Source: Lolium rigidum
Lineage: Eukaryota > Streptophyta > Magnoliopsida > Poales > Poaceae
Length of the DNA: 64,000 nucleotides
Reading direction: 5' to 3'
Assembly (NCBI RefSeq): GCF_022539505.1
Contig: NC_061510.1
Location: 100,394,292 to 100,458,291, forward strand
This document shows, piece after piece, positions 1-11,643 of this stretch; the first letter of the stretch is position 1; the number at the start of each line of letters is the position of its first letter. A model generated the notes under the pieces. That model had not been told where the DNA came from, made no database searches, and worked only from the letters and a program-made list of their open reading frames with translations. The translations under genes were made by a program, and so were the position numbers.

Positions 1-1088
1 AGAATATATTAGACAAAAGAGAAACCTGGTTTCATTGTTGACACAAACAATCGGTTGGCACCACAAACAGTAGACAACACCAGGCCATTACATGGAAAGG
101 AAACATGATCTTACCTAAACACATGGAGTAGAAGAAGAAAAAGAAGGCCACCGATGTCGCTTAGTCCTCGTTATTCTGAAACAAGAACAAAACATGATTA
201 GCAAAGCAAACACTGATATTTAGAAAAGACAACAAAAAACAGTCATCTACAACACGCTATGTTGGGCACCACAATTCAACTTGTAACAGGTTTGTCCATT
301 TGCGACAATGATACTGTGAAACTATTACAAGAAAAACAACCATTACAACTTCTAGTGGTTCCAATTTCTCAACCACACAACATTACAAGATCCATTCAAG
401 CAGTACTAGAAACAGGCCATGGTCAGCGCGGCAGCACCGCCAGAGCATGCCTGGTCACGACAGACCGAAGAAGCAGCCGGTCAGAGAAAGGAGTGGCACC
501 GGAAACTTACCGAAAACACACCAAGTCGGAGAGGAAAAACACCCTCCTCCAGTCATCCATCACATAGAAGCCTCCTCCTATGCTCCCAGACTTCTACAAC
601 CTGCAGTTAAAATGCATCAAAATTTCAGTGCAAGACAAGGAAATACTGTAGCATTGCCATTTAAATCAACATAAGTGGGTCCAAAGAAAGAAACAAGGAT
701 CCATAAATAGTAGCATTATTGCTCTAATTATAACTTCCAGATGATGATGGTGATACTTCTAATCATAGACGAAATTGCAGGCTAGCTTGCTATTCTTATA
801 AAGCAGAATGCAAAGATAGGGGAGCAAACACCAAAGCTCACACATACCAGCCACAAGTCCACGATACAAATTGCTAAACTACACAAGGATAACCAGTTCA
901 CTGTTCCGATGATCCCTCTGTCCTGATTTAGTTTAACTACCATCAATTTGACGAACAACACATGTGACATTAAAATTGTATAGTTAGAAACTTTTTTTAA
1001 TAAAAAATAATGGTACAACTTTTGTTGGTCGACACCTACTGAGCCTCGGAATATATGCAAGCCATGTAAACAGGGGCAGAGGGAGCAC
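1..1088. other. Intergenic DNA with possible terminal exons of a minus-strand gene
   Basis: No convincing protein is seen. On the minus strand there are plausible splice signals: an acceptor (TTTAACTGCAG) just above 601, a donor (GTAAGT) near 524, a second acceptor (TTGTTTCAG) near 179 and a donor-like GTAAG near 117. They would fit the 3' end or spliced 3' UTR of a gene lying to the left. The pieces between them read for only a few dozen codons and match no family I recognise. The rest is AT-rich and unremarkable. Confidence 0.25.
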
Positions 1089-2119
1089 TGATACGTCTCC
1101 AACGTATCTATAATTTCTGATGTTCCATGCTTGTTTTATGACAATACCTACATGTTTTGTTCACACTTTATATCGTTTTTATGCGTTTTCCGGAACTAAC
1201 CTATTGACGAGATGCCGAAAGGCCGGTTCTTGTTTTACTGCTATTTTTGGTTTCGAAATCCTAGTAAGGAAGTATTTTCGAAATCGGACGAAATCAACAC
1301 CGAAGATCTTATAATTCCCGGAAGCTTCCGGAGCACCGGAGAAAGGCCGAGAGGGGAGCCGGGGGGCCCCACCCCACGGGCGGCGCGGCCAAGGGGGGCC
1401 GCCCCCTAGTGTGTGGGTCCCCGTGGCCCCTCCGACTCCGCCTCTTCGCCTATTTAGTCGTCCACGACCTAAAACCTCGACCCGGTTCGACGAAACCGAG
1501 ATAAAACCTTCCGGAGCCGCCGCCATCGCGAAACTCCAATTCGGGGACGAAGTCTCCGTTCCGGCACCTCTGTCGGGACGGGGAATTGCCCCCGGAGTCA
1601 TCTCCATCGACACCACCACCATCTTCATCGCCATCGCTGTCTCCTATGATGAGGAGGGAGTAGTTCTCCATCGAGGCTAAGGGTTGTACCGGTAGCTATG
1701 TGGTTAAATCTCTCTCCCATGTACTTCAATACAATGATCTCATGAGCTGCTTTACATGATTGAGATCCATATGATGAGCTTTGTAATCTAGATGTCATTA
1801 TGCTATTCAAGTGGATTTTACTTATGTGATCTCCGGAGACTCCTTGTCCCACGTGTGTAAAGGTGACAGTGTGTGCACCGTGTGGGTCTCTTAGGCTATA
1901 TTTCACGGAATACTTATTCACTGAGTTATGATTTGAGTTGGATGTCTCTATGAAATTGTGGTGTGTTAGTACCTCCTATGAATGCTCACAGTGACAGCGT
2001 GGGGTGTTTATTAGTACTTGGGAATGCATCTTTAAGGTTTACCTACATGATGAATTAGTGTTCGTTATCTTGCCAAAGAGTAATTCAGAGTAGCATAGTG
2101 AAGTGCTTATATTTATATT
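1089..2119 (+). mobile_element. LTR piece, divergent subfamily of the Athila-type LTR
   Basis: It begins TGATACGTCTCC, the same start as the other LTRs in this window, and shares the first ~300 bases (the CCTATT and GATGCCGAA blocks). After about 1650 it diverges from the copies at 4137 and beyond, so it is a different subfamily. It runs into a scaffold gap, so its end and partner are unknown. The bases before it (AGCAC) do not match those after the LTR ending at 5734, so the two do not look like the ends of one simple insertion. Confidence 0.65.
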
Positions 2120-2219
2120 NNNNNNNNNNNNNNNNNNNNNNNNNNNNNNNNNNNNNNNNNNNNNNNNNNNNNNNNNNNNNNNNNNNNNNNNNNNNNNNNN
2201 NNNNNNNNNNNNNNNNNNN
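2120..2219. other. Scaffold gap of exactly 100 N
   Basis: A run of 100 N. The round number is the usual placeholder for a gap of unknown size, so the join between the LTR piece on the left and the internal region on the right is not sequence evidence. Confidence 0.98.
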
Positions 2220-4136
2220 ATTATAAGAAGACTCAAGCGTCTAAGCTTGGGGATGCCCAAGGCATCCCCTTCTTCATCGACAACATTATCGAGGTCCTCC
2301 TCGAAACTATATTTTTATTCCGTCACATCTTATGCACTTTGCTTGGAGCGTCGGTTTGTTTTTGTTTTTTGTTTTGTTTGAATAAAATGGATCCTAGCAT
2401 TCACTTTGTGGGAGAGAGACACGCTCCGCTGTAGCATATGGACAAATATGTCCTTAGGCTCTACTCATAGTATTCATGGCGAAGTTTCTTCTTCGTTAAA
2501 TTGTTATATGGTTGGAATTGGAAAATACTACATGTAGTAACTCTAAAACGTCTTGGATAATTTGATACTTGGCAATTGTTGTGCTCATGTTTAAGCTCTT
2601 GCATCATATACTTTGCACCCATTAATGAAGAAACACTTAGAGCTTGCTAATTTGGTTGCATATTTGGTTTCTCTAGAGTCTAGATAACATCTAGTATTGA
2701 GTTTTGAACAACAAGGAAGACGGTGTAGAGTCTTATAATGTTTACAATATGTCTTTTATGTGAGTTTTGCTGCACCGTTCATCCTTGTGTTTGTTTCAAA
2801 TAACCTTGCTAGCCTAAACCTTGTATCGAGAGGGAATACTTCTCATGCATCCAAAATCCTTGAGCCAACCACTATGCCATTTGTGTCCACCATACCTACC
2901 TACTACATGGTATTTATCCGCCATTCCAAAGTAAATTGCTTGAGTGCTACCTTTAAAATCCATCATTCACCTTTGCAATATATAGCTCATGGGACAAATA
3001 GCTTAAAAACTATTGTGGTATTGAATATGTACTTATGCACTTTATCTCTTATTAAGTTGCTTGTTGTGCGATAACCATGTTTTCTGGAGACGCCATCAAC
3101 TATTCTTTGTTGAATATCATGTGAGTTGCTATGCATGTCCGTCTTGTCTGAAGTAAGAGAGATCTACCACCTTAATGGTTGGAGCATGCATATTGTTAGA
3201 GAAGAACATTGGGCCGCTAACTAAAGCCATGAATCATGGTGGAAGTTTCGAGTTTTGGACACACATCCTCAATCTCATATGAGAATAATAATTGTTGCCA
3301 CATGCTTATGCATTAAAGAGGAGTCCATTATCTGTTGTCCATGTTGTCCCGGTATGGATGTCTAAGTTGAGAATAATCAAAAGCGAGAAATCCAAAATGC
3401 GAGCTTTCTCCTTAGACCTTTGTACAGAGCGGCATGGAGGTACCCCATTGTGACACTTGGTTAAAACATGTGCATTGCAAAGATCCGGTAGTCCAAGCTA
3501 ATTAGGACAAGGTGCGGGCACTATTAGTATACTATGCATGAGGCTTGCAACTTGTAAGATATAATTTACATAACTCATATGCTTTATTACTACCGTTGAC
3601 AAAATTGTTTCATGTTATCAAAATAAAAGCTCTAGCACAAATATAGCAATCGATGCTTTCCTCTTTGAAGGACCATTCTTTTACTTTTATGTTGAGTCAG
3701 TTCACCTATCTCTCTCCACCTCAAGAAGCAAACACTTGTGTGAACTGTGCATTGATTCTTACATACTTGCATATTGCACTTGTTATATTACTCTATGTTG
3801 ACAATTATCCATGAGATATACATGTTACAAGTTGAAAGCAACCGCTGAAACTTAATCTTCCTTTGTGTTGCTTCAATACCTTTACTTTGATTTATTGCTT
3901 TATGAGTTAACTCTTATGCAAGACTTATTGATGCTTGTCTTGAAGTACTATTCATGAAAAGTCTTTGCTTTATGATTCAGTTGTTTACTCATGTCATTAC
4001 CATTGTTTTGATCGCTGCATTCATTACATATGTTTACCAATAGTATGATCAAGGTTATGATGGCATGTCACTTCAGAAATTATCTTTGTTATCGTTTTAC
4101 CTGCTCGGGACGAGCAGAACTAAGCTTGGGGATGCT
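2220..4136 (+). mobile_element. 3' non-coding internal region of an Athila-type retrotransposon
   Basis: It matches the 3' internal regions at about 40470-42394, 47810-49737 and 51795-53715 almost base for base. It contains the GGGGATGCC/GGCATCCCC hairpin at 2249-2269. It ends with a CTGCTC...GAGCAG stem-loop and the purine-rich AAGCTTGGGGATGC tract that directly precedes the LTR. There is no open frame of note. The 5' half of the element is lost in or beyond the gap. Confidence 0.8.
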
Positions 4137-5734
4137 TGATACGTCTCCGACGTATTGATAATTTCTTATGATCCATGCCATATTATTGATGATACCTACA
4201 TGTTTTATGCACACTTTATGTCATATTCGTGCATTTTCTGGAACTAACCTATTAACAAGATGCCGAAGAGCCGATTGTCTGTTTTCTGCTGTTTTTGGTT
4301 TCAGAAATCCTAGTAACGAAATATTCTCGGAATTGGACGAAATCAAGACCCGTGGTCCTATTTTGCCACGAACCTTCCGGAAGACCGAAAGGGATACGAA
4401 GTGGGGCGACGAGGCGCCGCCACCATAGGGCCGCGCGGCCAAGGGGGGCCCGCGCCGCCCTATGGTGTGGGCCCCTCGTCAGCCCTCCGACTCTGCCCTT
4501 CCGCCTACTTAAAGCCTCCGTCGCGAAACCCCTGAGGCGAAAAACCACGATACGGAAAACCTTCCAGAGACGCCGCCGCCACCAATCCCATCTCGGGGGA
4601 TTCTGGAGATCTCCTCCGGCACCCTGCCGGAGAGGGGATTCATCTCCCGGAGGACTCTACACCGCCATGGTCGCCTCCGGAGTGATGAGTGAGTAGTTCA
4701 CCCCCGGACTATGGGTCCATAGCAGTAGCTAGATGGTTGTCTTCTCCTCATTGTGCTTCATTGTTGGATCTTGTGAGCTGCCTAACATGATCAAGATCAT
4801 CTATCCGTAATACTCTATGTTGTGTTTGTCGGGATCCGATGGATAGAGAATACCATGTTATGTTAATTATCAAGTTATTACATATGTGTTGTTTATGATC
4901 TTGCATGCTCTCCGTTATTAGTAGAGGCTCCGGCCAAGTTGATGCTAGTAACTCCAAGAGGGAGTATTTATGCTCGATAGTGGGTTCATGCCCGCATTGA
5001 CACACAGGGGAGTGACGAAACCCCTAAGGTTGTGTTGTGCTCGTTGCCACTAGGGATAAAACATTGATGCTATGTCCGAGGATGTAGTTATTGATTACAT
5101 TACGCACCATACTTAATGCAATTGTCCGTTGTTTAGCAACTTAATACTTGGAAGGGGTTCGGACGATAACCTGAAGGTGGACTTTTTAGGCATAGATGCG
5201 ACTTGGATGGCGGTCTATGTACTTTGTCGTAATGCCCAATTAAATCTCACTGTACTTATCATGACATGTATGTGCATTGTTATGCCCTCTCTATTTGTCA
5301 ATTGCCCGACTGTAATTTGTTCACCCAACATGCTTTTATCTTATGGGAGAGACACCTCTAGTGAACCGTGGACCCCGGTCCATTCTTTTAATACCGAAAT
5401 ACAAATCTGCTGCAATACTTGTTTTATCGTTTTCTCTGCAAACAATCATCTTCCACACAATACGGTTAATCCTTTGTTACAGCAAGCCGTGAGATTGACA
5501 ACCTCACTGTTTCGTTGGGGCAAAGTACTTTGGTTGTGTTGTGCAGGTTCCACGTTGGCGCCGGAATCCCTGGTGTTGCGCCGCACTACATCCCGCCGCC
5601 ATCAACCTTCAACGTGCTTCTTGGCTCCTCCTGGTTCGATAAACCTTGGTTTCTTTCTGAGGGAAAACTTGCTGCTGTGCGCATCATACCTTCCTCTTGG
5701 GGTTCCCAACGAACGTGTGAAATACACTCCATCA
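4137..5734 (+). mobile_element. LTR (1598 bp), Athila-type Ty3-gypsy
   Basis: It starts TGATACGTCTCC straight after the PPT and ends ...CACTCCATCA. Its length agrees with the five other complete or rebuilt LTRs at 36137-55315 (1595-1602 bp). It would be a 3' LTR. Its right edge lies inside a minus-strand gypsy reverse transcriptase, just after the FLDAY motif. Open frames inside it (for example 5129-5836) are LTR shadows, not genes. Confidence 0.85.
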
Positions 5735-6080
5735 AGTATGCATCAAGGAAGGAGAGGCGATCGCACCCGGCTATGGAGTCGACTATCTGATCAATATGAG
5801 GCAGCGGGAAGTGGTCTTTCGGACAGTGTTTATTAAGGCTGGTGTAATCGATACACATGCGCAGAGCGGTGGTGTCCTTTTTGAGCACCATGACGGGGTT
5901 GGCCACCCACTCGGCTTCCTTGAGCTCCCGAATGAATCCTGCTTTACGGAGTCGACTGATTTCTTCGCCAATTGCTCTCCTCTTTGGTTCGGAAAACCGG
6001 CGCATTGACTCCTGCACTGGTTTGGCTGTTGGGTCAACATTAAGGGCGTGCTCAGCGAGTTCCCTGGGGATACCTAGCAT
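5735..6080 (-). pseudogene. Gypsy reverse transcriptase, N-terminal fragment
   Basis: The minus-strand frame holds the classic plant Ty3-gypsy RT block: KKAGFI-like RKAGFIRELKEAEWVANPV, VLKK, then CIDYTSLNKHCPKDHFPLP and FLDAY. RT copies element RNA into DNA in the cytoplasmic particle. The frame stops being RT exactly where the neighbouring LTR begins (5734/5735), so the palm with the catalytic YxDD is absent. It is a dead fragment. I place it in the Tat lineage from the RT and protease together. Confidence 0.85.
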
Positions 6081-6368
6081 GTCGGATGGTTCCCGGGCAA
6101 ATATCTCCCAGTGCTTACGGAGGAACTCGATGAGCGCGCCTTCCTATGCGTCAGTAAGGTCGGCTGACGTATTGACCGTTTTCTTCGGGTCAGTGGGGTG
6201 CACCTGCAGCTTCTTGGTTTCCTTCGCAGCGTCAAAATCGTCGGATCTTACGTTTCGATTGTCGGCTGGTGGTTGCGTGTGATCTGTAACGGCGTCGACT
6301 GCGTTGAGTTCTTCCTTGGCTCCGAATTTCGAGGCGATCTTCTGGAAGTCTTTGTCGCAGTTATCTGA

Positions 6369-6968
6369 TCAAGCGAAGCTTCCATGAACGGTTATTGGGG
6401 TTCCGTTGTTGCCTGGCATCTTCAGTTTTAGGTACACATAACGGGGTACAGCCATGAATTTGGCAAATGCGGGCCTGCCGAGGATGGCGTGATACTGAGA
6501 TTCCCAGTCAACTACCTCGAACTCGATTTTCTCTTTCCTGAAGTTGTTGGGCGTGCCGAAGACCACATCCAATGATGTTTTACCAAGAGAATAAGCGGGT
6601 CGAGTCGGTATAATGCCGTGGAATCCTGTGTCGGACTCCCTTAGCATGTCGACTGTTAAACCCATTGCTCTCATTATGCTGGCGAATAATAGGTTCAGGC
6701 CACTTCCTCCATCCATGAATACTTTGCTCATATTGTACCCTCCAGTCTGTGCTTTAAGAACAAGGGCCGCGTGGCCAGGCCTCGGAACAGCTTTCGGGTG
6801 ATCCGCCCTGCTGAAGGAGATATTGTGATCTGACCAGTTGATGAAATCGGGTGTATCGACCATGGCGACTTCCGCATATTTTACTTCCCGGGAGAACTTT
6901 TTGATTTCTCTCTTTGAAAAGCTGGTTTTATGGATCATGTTGACTTGCCCGCATGGTTCCGGAAACAC
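6369..6968 (-). pseudogene. Gypsy aspartic protease region
   Basis: A 199-residue minus-strand frame contains VFMDGGSGLNLLFA, the DGGS-type active-site motif common in plant Tat-lineage proteases where other retroelements have DTGS. It also has a later ILGRPAFAKFMAVP block, the second conserved protease strand. An upstream FSRADHPKAVPRPGHAALVL segment is typical of the same polyprotein. The protease would cut the Gag-Pol polyprotein. The frame ends at 6369, and the 6081-6368 linker towards RT is broken by stops. Confidence 0.8.
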
Positions 6969-7025
6969 CTCAGCTGGTACATGCTCGCCTCCTCCTGCTG
7001 GTACGTAAGGTTCCGGTACATATGG

Positions 7026-7728
7026 TTATGGTGGATAACTGTAGGACCCCGCCCTTCTCTCCATTGCGTGAACTCTTGACATGGCCTCGGCTCTGAGGTC
7101 ATCGCAGAACTGCCGAATTTCCAGAAAATGACGACAGTTCCTTAACAGGTGACTGGATTTCTCTCGACCATCCTTCGGATCGATGTAAGAATCGAGGTAA
7201 CATGGTGCCTCGAGCTGTTCTGTAGCCGATAGATATGGTGAACGGGTGCGACCCCTGATTGATAACGCGTCGTGGCATCCTTGTTCGAACTGACGAAGGT
7301 GAGCTGTTGTTTGTCCTTCCTCCTCGCGGTGCGAGCCCCTTCGTCTTTTCCTCCGCCCTACCATGACGTCGAAACTTCCTCGGTTGCTCTCTTGTATGCT
7401 CCTGGGTGGAAATTTTAGGGTTTCCATTGGAGGAGCGCCTTCCGAAACCGCGGCCTTCAGGCCGGATGCGTTAGTCCTAGGGAGGCGAAGGAAACCTCCG
7501 GAGTCGACGATGAAGTGGACGCCACCGAAAGTAGCATCCATGTCGCCAGACGATCCTACAGGGATCAGGTGAGGCGATTCGTGGTGCGGCACGAACTCGA
7601 AGGACCCGCATCGGATTGAATCTCTTGGTTCTGCTGGCGTCGGTGATTCCAGTAAGAATGCCGCGGATGTGACTGGTACTGCCGATGACTTGCCTGGTGC
7701 CGACAGGCTTCCCACAGCCGGCGCCAAT
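7026..7728 (-). pseudogene. Gypsy gag remnant
   Basis: An open minus-strand frame of 271 residues runs from 7841, inside the LTR, through the primer site to 7026. The C-terminal part (CYLDSYIDPKDGREKSSHLLRNC, then a RQFCDDLRAEAM block) resembles the end of plant gypsy gag around the C-x-H linker. The N-terminal part has no recognisable gag fold. The frame is far shorter than a full gag, so most of the capsid region seems deleted. Openness into the LTR is probably chance. Confidence 0.55.
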
Positions 7729-8271
7729 TGTCGAGGGTACTCCTCGGCAATGCCCTCCGATTGGGGCTTAGGGTTGATGGAATCCTGCAAGCTGACACGA
7801 GACATCGGTTCACAGACAAGCGGGGAGAGCGATTTACCCATGTTCGGGGCCCCCGATGAGGTAAAACCCTTACGTCCTGCCTGTCTGATCTTGATTATGA
7901 AGATATTGGGTTACAATGGGGTGCCGAATAGTTCGGCTGAGATCTCGTCGAGAGGCTAAGTGCTATGGTGACCTAGCTCTAGACTTTTGGTGGCTAAGAT
8001 TGCTAAGATTGATTGTGTCCCTCGGCAGCCCCTCTCCCGGCCTTTATATAAGGGGCCGGGTCTCAAGAGGTCTAACCGAGTACGACTAGGTTTACGATAG
8101 TTTTAAATCTAATCTTTCCTTGTTCGGCTGCCTCCTTGTCTTGCCCGCCAAGGAATCTTCCGAGTGCGTCATCCGGGTGGCCCGTCTTGCCTCCAAGCGC
8201 CTTCATGGGCCTCCAACTAGTTAATACCGGATAGGGCAATGTCGGTTACCCGAAGGGTAATGCCCACGTCA
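7729..8271 (-). mobile_element. 5' LTR (543 bp) of the truncated Tat-type gypsy
   Basis: On the minus strand it begins TGACGTGGGC and ends CCTCGACA, followed by AT and the primer-site start TGGCGCC. A TATA box (TTATATAAAGG, about 8041-8053) lies mid-LTR as expected. Only this LTR remains. The left partner was lost with the deletion or replacement at 5734/5735. Confidence 0.7.
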
Positions 8272-10020
8272 CCCCTCCTTGTCTCCCTCTCTTTATATAG
8301 GTCGAACCCCCTAGGGTTGCCCCAAAATCACTTTGAAGTCCAACTCCAAAACTTACCATAATGGGGAAACCTAGGTCAAGTGGGATTGCTCCCTTTTCTT
8401 CCTTCATGGCCGGCCAAGGTGGTGGAGTCCACCATGGACTCCACCTTCCCTCTTGGTTGGCCGGCTAGGGCTGGTGGAGTCCATCCGGGACCCCACCTTC
8501 CATAGTGATTTATTCAGGATGTTTCTAGAACCTTCTAGTACCTTCCATAAATGCACCAGATCATTTCCAAACTTGGAATATGACTTCCTATATATGAATC
8601 TTATTATTCGGACCATTCCCAAACTCCTCGTGATGTCCTGGATCCCATTTGAGACTCCGAACAATATTCGAACTCCATTCCATATTTACTTAAAACGACA
8701 TCAAACCTCAAGTGTCACCCTACGGTTCGCTAACTATGCGGACATGATCGAGACTTTTCTTCGATCAATAACTAATAGCGGGACCTGGAGATCCATAATA
8801 GCTCCCATATATTCAATGATGACTTCGTGATCGAAAGAACCATTTACATAGGATACTGATTCCCTTTGTCTCGCGATATTTTACTTATCCGAAGTTTGAT
8901 CGTCGGTATCTCCATACCTAGTCCAACCTCGTTATCGATAATTACTATTTACTCGTATCGTGATATGATATCCCTTGTGAGCCAGTCACATGCTTGCAAG
9001 CTAGTTGGATGTCATTCCACCGAGAGGGCCCAGAGTATATCTATCCGTCATTAGGATGGACAAATCCCACTATTGATCCACGTGCTTCAACCCTATGCTT
9101 TCCGAACACTTAATGCCACCTTTATAAAAACCCATTTACGAAGTAGTGTTTGGTGTCATCAAAGCATCCATCCGGTGTAGATGATTAACATGATCTCATG
9201 GTTGAAGGATTAGGTGGAAAATCTAGTCAAAAGCGCCGCATCGTGGGGCTTCCGTGCGACGGAAAAAGAGGCATCGTTCTCCTTAGGGAAGCGACGCATC
9301 TTATCCTCACACTGCTACCCATCTTATCCGCCACACATCGCTCCTCTGTGGAACCATCGCGACAGGAAGCAGCGATGCCGCACGGGAGGCCACCGTCACC
9401 GCCGAGCACGGAGCCGCGCGGGAGGCCACCGTCGCCGCCGAGCATGACGCGACAGAGGAGGCCGCCGTCGCCGCCCTACGCAGCGGGGGAGGTCATCGTC
9501 GTCGAGCTCAGAGCCGCGGGAGGTAGCATGTCCGCTAGGTAGCGACGACGTGATTCGTTTGTGTTACGTGCCCTCGGTCAAATAGTGAACCACTCAAAAC
9601 GAAATACGGAGTATAAAGCGCAGAGGGCTTGCCAGCGAGGCGCCGCACGGGATGGGAAATATGCGGCGCCGCCGCCTAGTCCAGCCCTACTATGTATCTT
9701 AAAGCTTGAAGCACAATGAACTAAATGACTTGATCATATGCTACGCTTACTATGGGTGTATGTCCATAACATCATTCACCCAATGATATGACCTTGTTAT
9801 TAACAACATCCAATGTTCATGATTATGAAACTATGATCATCTATTAATCAACAAGCTAGTTTAACAAGAGACTTACTAGGGACTCTTTTATGTTTACAAA
9901 ACACACATGTTTTAATGTTTCTGGTTAATACAATTATAGCATGGGATGCAAACATTTATCATAAACACAAAGATATAATAATAACTATTTTATTATTGCC
10001 TCTTGGGCATATCTCCAACA
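8272..10020 (-). mobile_element. 3' LTR of the copia element, truncated and carrying an insert
   Basis: It aligns with the 5' LTR from 13003 to 14272, with scattered substitutions such as ATTCGG/CTCCGG near 8598/13322. It lacks the part equivalent to 12528-13002. It is interrupted at 9213-9687 by sequence absent from the other LTR. A TATA box on the minus strand lies at about 8291-8299. Confidence 0.85.
9213..9687. mobile_element. ~475-bp GC-rich insertion, MITE-like, in the copia 3' LTR
   Basis: The sister LTR reads straight from GAAGGATTA to TACTATG (13928-13946), whereas here ~475 bp intervene. The ends are loosely inverted: GGTGGA...CTAG...GCGCCGCAT at the left, and the complement of the right end reads GGGCTGGACTAGG...GCGCCGCAT. 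TA or TTA next to the ends would fit a PIF/Harbinger target, but the right copy is unclear. No protein is credible; the interior is CCG-rich. Confidence 0.55.
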
Positions 10021-10251
10021 GTCTCTCACTTGCACCAGAGTCAATAATATAGATTACATGGTAATGTACCTAACACCCATGGCGTTCTGGTGTAGGTCAT
10101 GTTTTTCTCCAGGGAGAGCTTTAGTCAACGGATCTTCCACATTCAGATCAGTGTGTACTTCACAAATCTTCATGTCGCCATCTTCGATATACTCGCGAAT
10201 AGAATGAAAATGTAGCTTGATATGCTTCAGCTTCCCGCGTGACCTTGGCTC

Positions 10252-10587
10252 CTATGCATTGGCTATGGCACCCATGTTGTCACAATAGATGGTCATCGGG
10301 TCCAACGCACTAGGAACCATACCAAGCTCAGTAATGAAACACTTCATCCACATCGCCTCTGATGAAGCCTCCGAAGCAGCTATGTATTCCGATTCAGTTG
10401 AAGATTTCGCCACAACGCTTTGCTTAGCACTCCTCCAGCTTACTGTTGCACCATTCAAAATAAATACGTATCCAGATTGAGACTTAGAGTCATCCGGATC
10501 AGTGTTCCAACTAGCATCGATGTAACTGGTTGCTGACAAGCTCTTCGTCACCTCCATAACAAATAAACTATCCTTAGTTCTTTTCAA
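10252..10587 (-). pseudogene. Copia RNase H fragment
   Basis: The minus-strand frame reads YIDASWNTDPDDSKSQSGYVF, then WRSAKQSVVAKSSTESEYIA and IYCDNMGAIA, the hallmark copia RNase H motifs with the D, E and D positions visible. RNase H removes the RNA template during reverse transcription. A stop at 10252 truncates the tail that normally holds HIxxRxHFIRE; the following bases to 10021 are degenerate. Confidence 0.9.
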
Positions 10588-10614
10588 GTACGTCAGGATA
10601 TTCTTGACCGATGT

Positions 10615-11346
10615 CTAGTGTTTCATTCCTGGATCAATTTGATATCTGTTGGTCAAACTAACAACATGTGCGATATCCGGTCTTGTACACAACATGACAT
10701 ACATGATAGAGCCTATGGCCGAGGCATAGGAGATTTTGTTCATCTTTTCTCTTTTTTCTGTCGTAGCTGGACTTTGAGTTTTACTCAAGGTCTTACCTGG
10801 TAACATGGGCAAGAACCCTTTGTTGCTCTCATCCATTCTAAACTTTTTTAGAATCTTATCCAGGTATGTACTCTGTGAAAGCCCTATTAGGCGTCTTGAT
10901 CTATCTCTATAAATCTTGATGCCTAAAATGTATGCTGCTTCTCCAAGGTCCTTCATTGAAAAACACTTATTCAAATAGCCTTTGACACTACTAAGAAGTT
11001 CTATATCATTTCCAATCAACAATATGTCATCCACATATAATATCAGGAATGCTACAGAGATCCCACTCACTTTCTTGTAAATACAAGCTTCTCCAAAGGT
11101 TTGTATAAATCCAAAGTCTTTTATCACCTTATCAAAGCGTCGGTTCCAACTCCGGGATGCTTGCTTCAGTCCATAAATGGAACGATGAAGTTTGCATACG
11201 TTGTCAGCATTTTTAGGATCGACAAAACCTTTGGGTTGTACCATATACAACTCTTCCTCAATGTCACCATTAAGGAATGCCATTTTGACATCCATCTGCC
11301 AAATTTCATAATAAAAAAATGCAGCAATTGCTAACAATATCCTCAC
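10615..11346 (-). pseudogene. Copia reverse transcriptase, main part
   Basis: 243 residues contain the copia RT signatures in order: QMDVKMAFLNGDIEEELYM, KLHRSIYGLKQASRSWNRRF and the catalytic FLILYVDDILLIGND, then the connection segment ending SAIGSIMYVMLCTRPDIA. The YVDD catalytic pair is intact. The frame is separated from the N-terminal RT piece at 11361-11603 by a frameshift near 11350 and from RNase H by a stop, so the polyprotein cannot be made. Confidence 0.92.
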
Positions 11347-11360
11347 AGACTTAAGCTTCG

Positions 11361-11603
11361 CTACGGTGAGAAAGTCTCATCGTAGTCAACTCCTTGAATT
11401 TGTCGGAACCCTTTCGCGACAAGTCGAGCTTTATAGACAATAATATTACCATCAACATCTGGTTTTCTTTTGAAAATCCATTTATTCTCGACAGCCTTGC
11501 GGCTATCAGGTAAGTCTACCAAAGTCCATACCTGGTTATCATACATGGATCCCATTTCGGATTTCATGTCCTCTTGCCATTTGTTGGAATCTCGGCTCAT
11601 CAT
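11361..11603 (-). pseudogene. Copia reverse transcriptase, N-terminal part
   Basis: It reads KWQEDMKSEMGSMYDNQVWTLVDLP, NKWIFKRK and YKARLVAKGFRQIQGVDYDETFSP, the standard opening of copia RT. The preceding minus-strand bases (to about 11636) still encode the YEEAMMS segment before the coding match stops next to a gypsy LTR at 11644. Integrase, protease and gag that should precede it are gone. Confidence 0.9.
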
Positions 11604-11643
11604 TGCTTCCTCATACGTCGCAGGGTCTTTGAAAGGACACGAA

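Larger units (their letters stand above)
5735..8271 (-). mobile_element. Truncated Tat-type Ty3-gypsy retrotransposon
   Basis: Read on the minus strand it has a 5' LTR (8271 to 7729), a primer site starting TGGCGCC (7726 down), a degenerate gag, an aspartic protease and the start of reverse transcriptase. It is cut at 5735 by the LTR on its left. Its right edge sits inside the 3' LTR of the copia element that follows, so it inserted there. The rest of pol and the 3' LTR are missing. Confidence 0.75.

Noticed and set aside
2039..2381. Frames spanning the first N run
   Set aside because: They are translated through unknown bases and cannot be genes.
5129..5836. 235-codon plus-strand frame
   Set aside because: It lies mainly within an LTR and recurs in shifted pieces in the other LTR copies, with frames broken differently each time. 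It is LTR sequence, not a gene.
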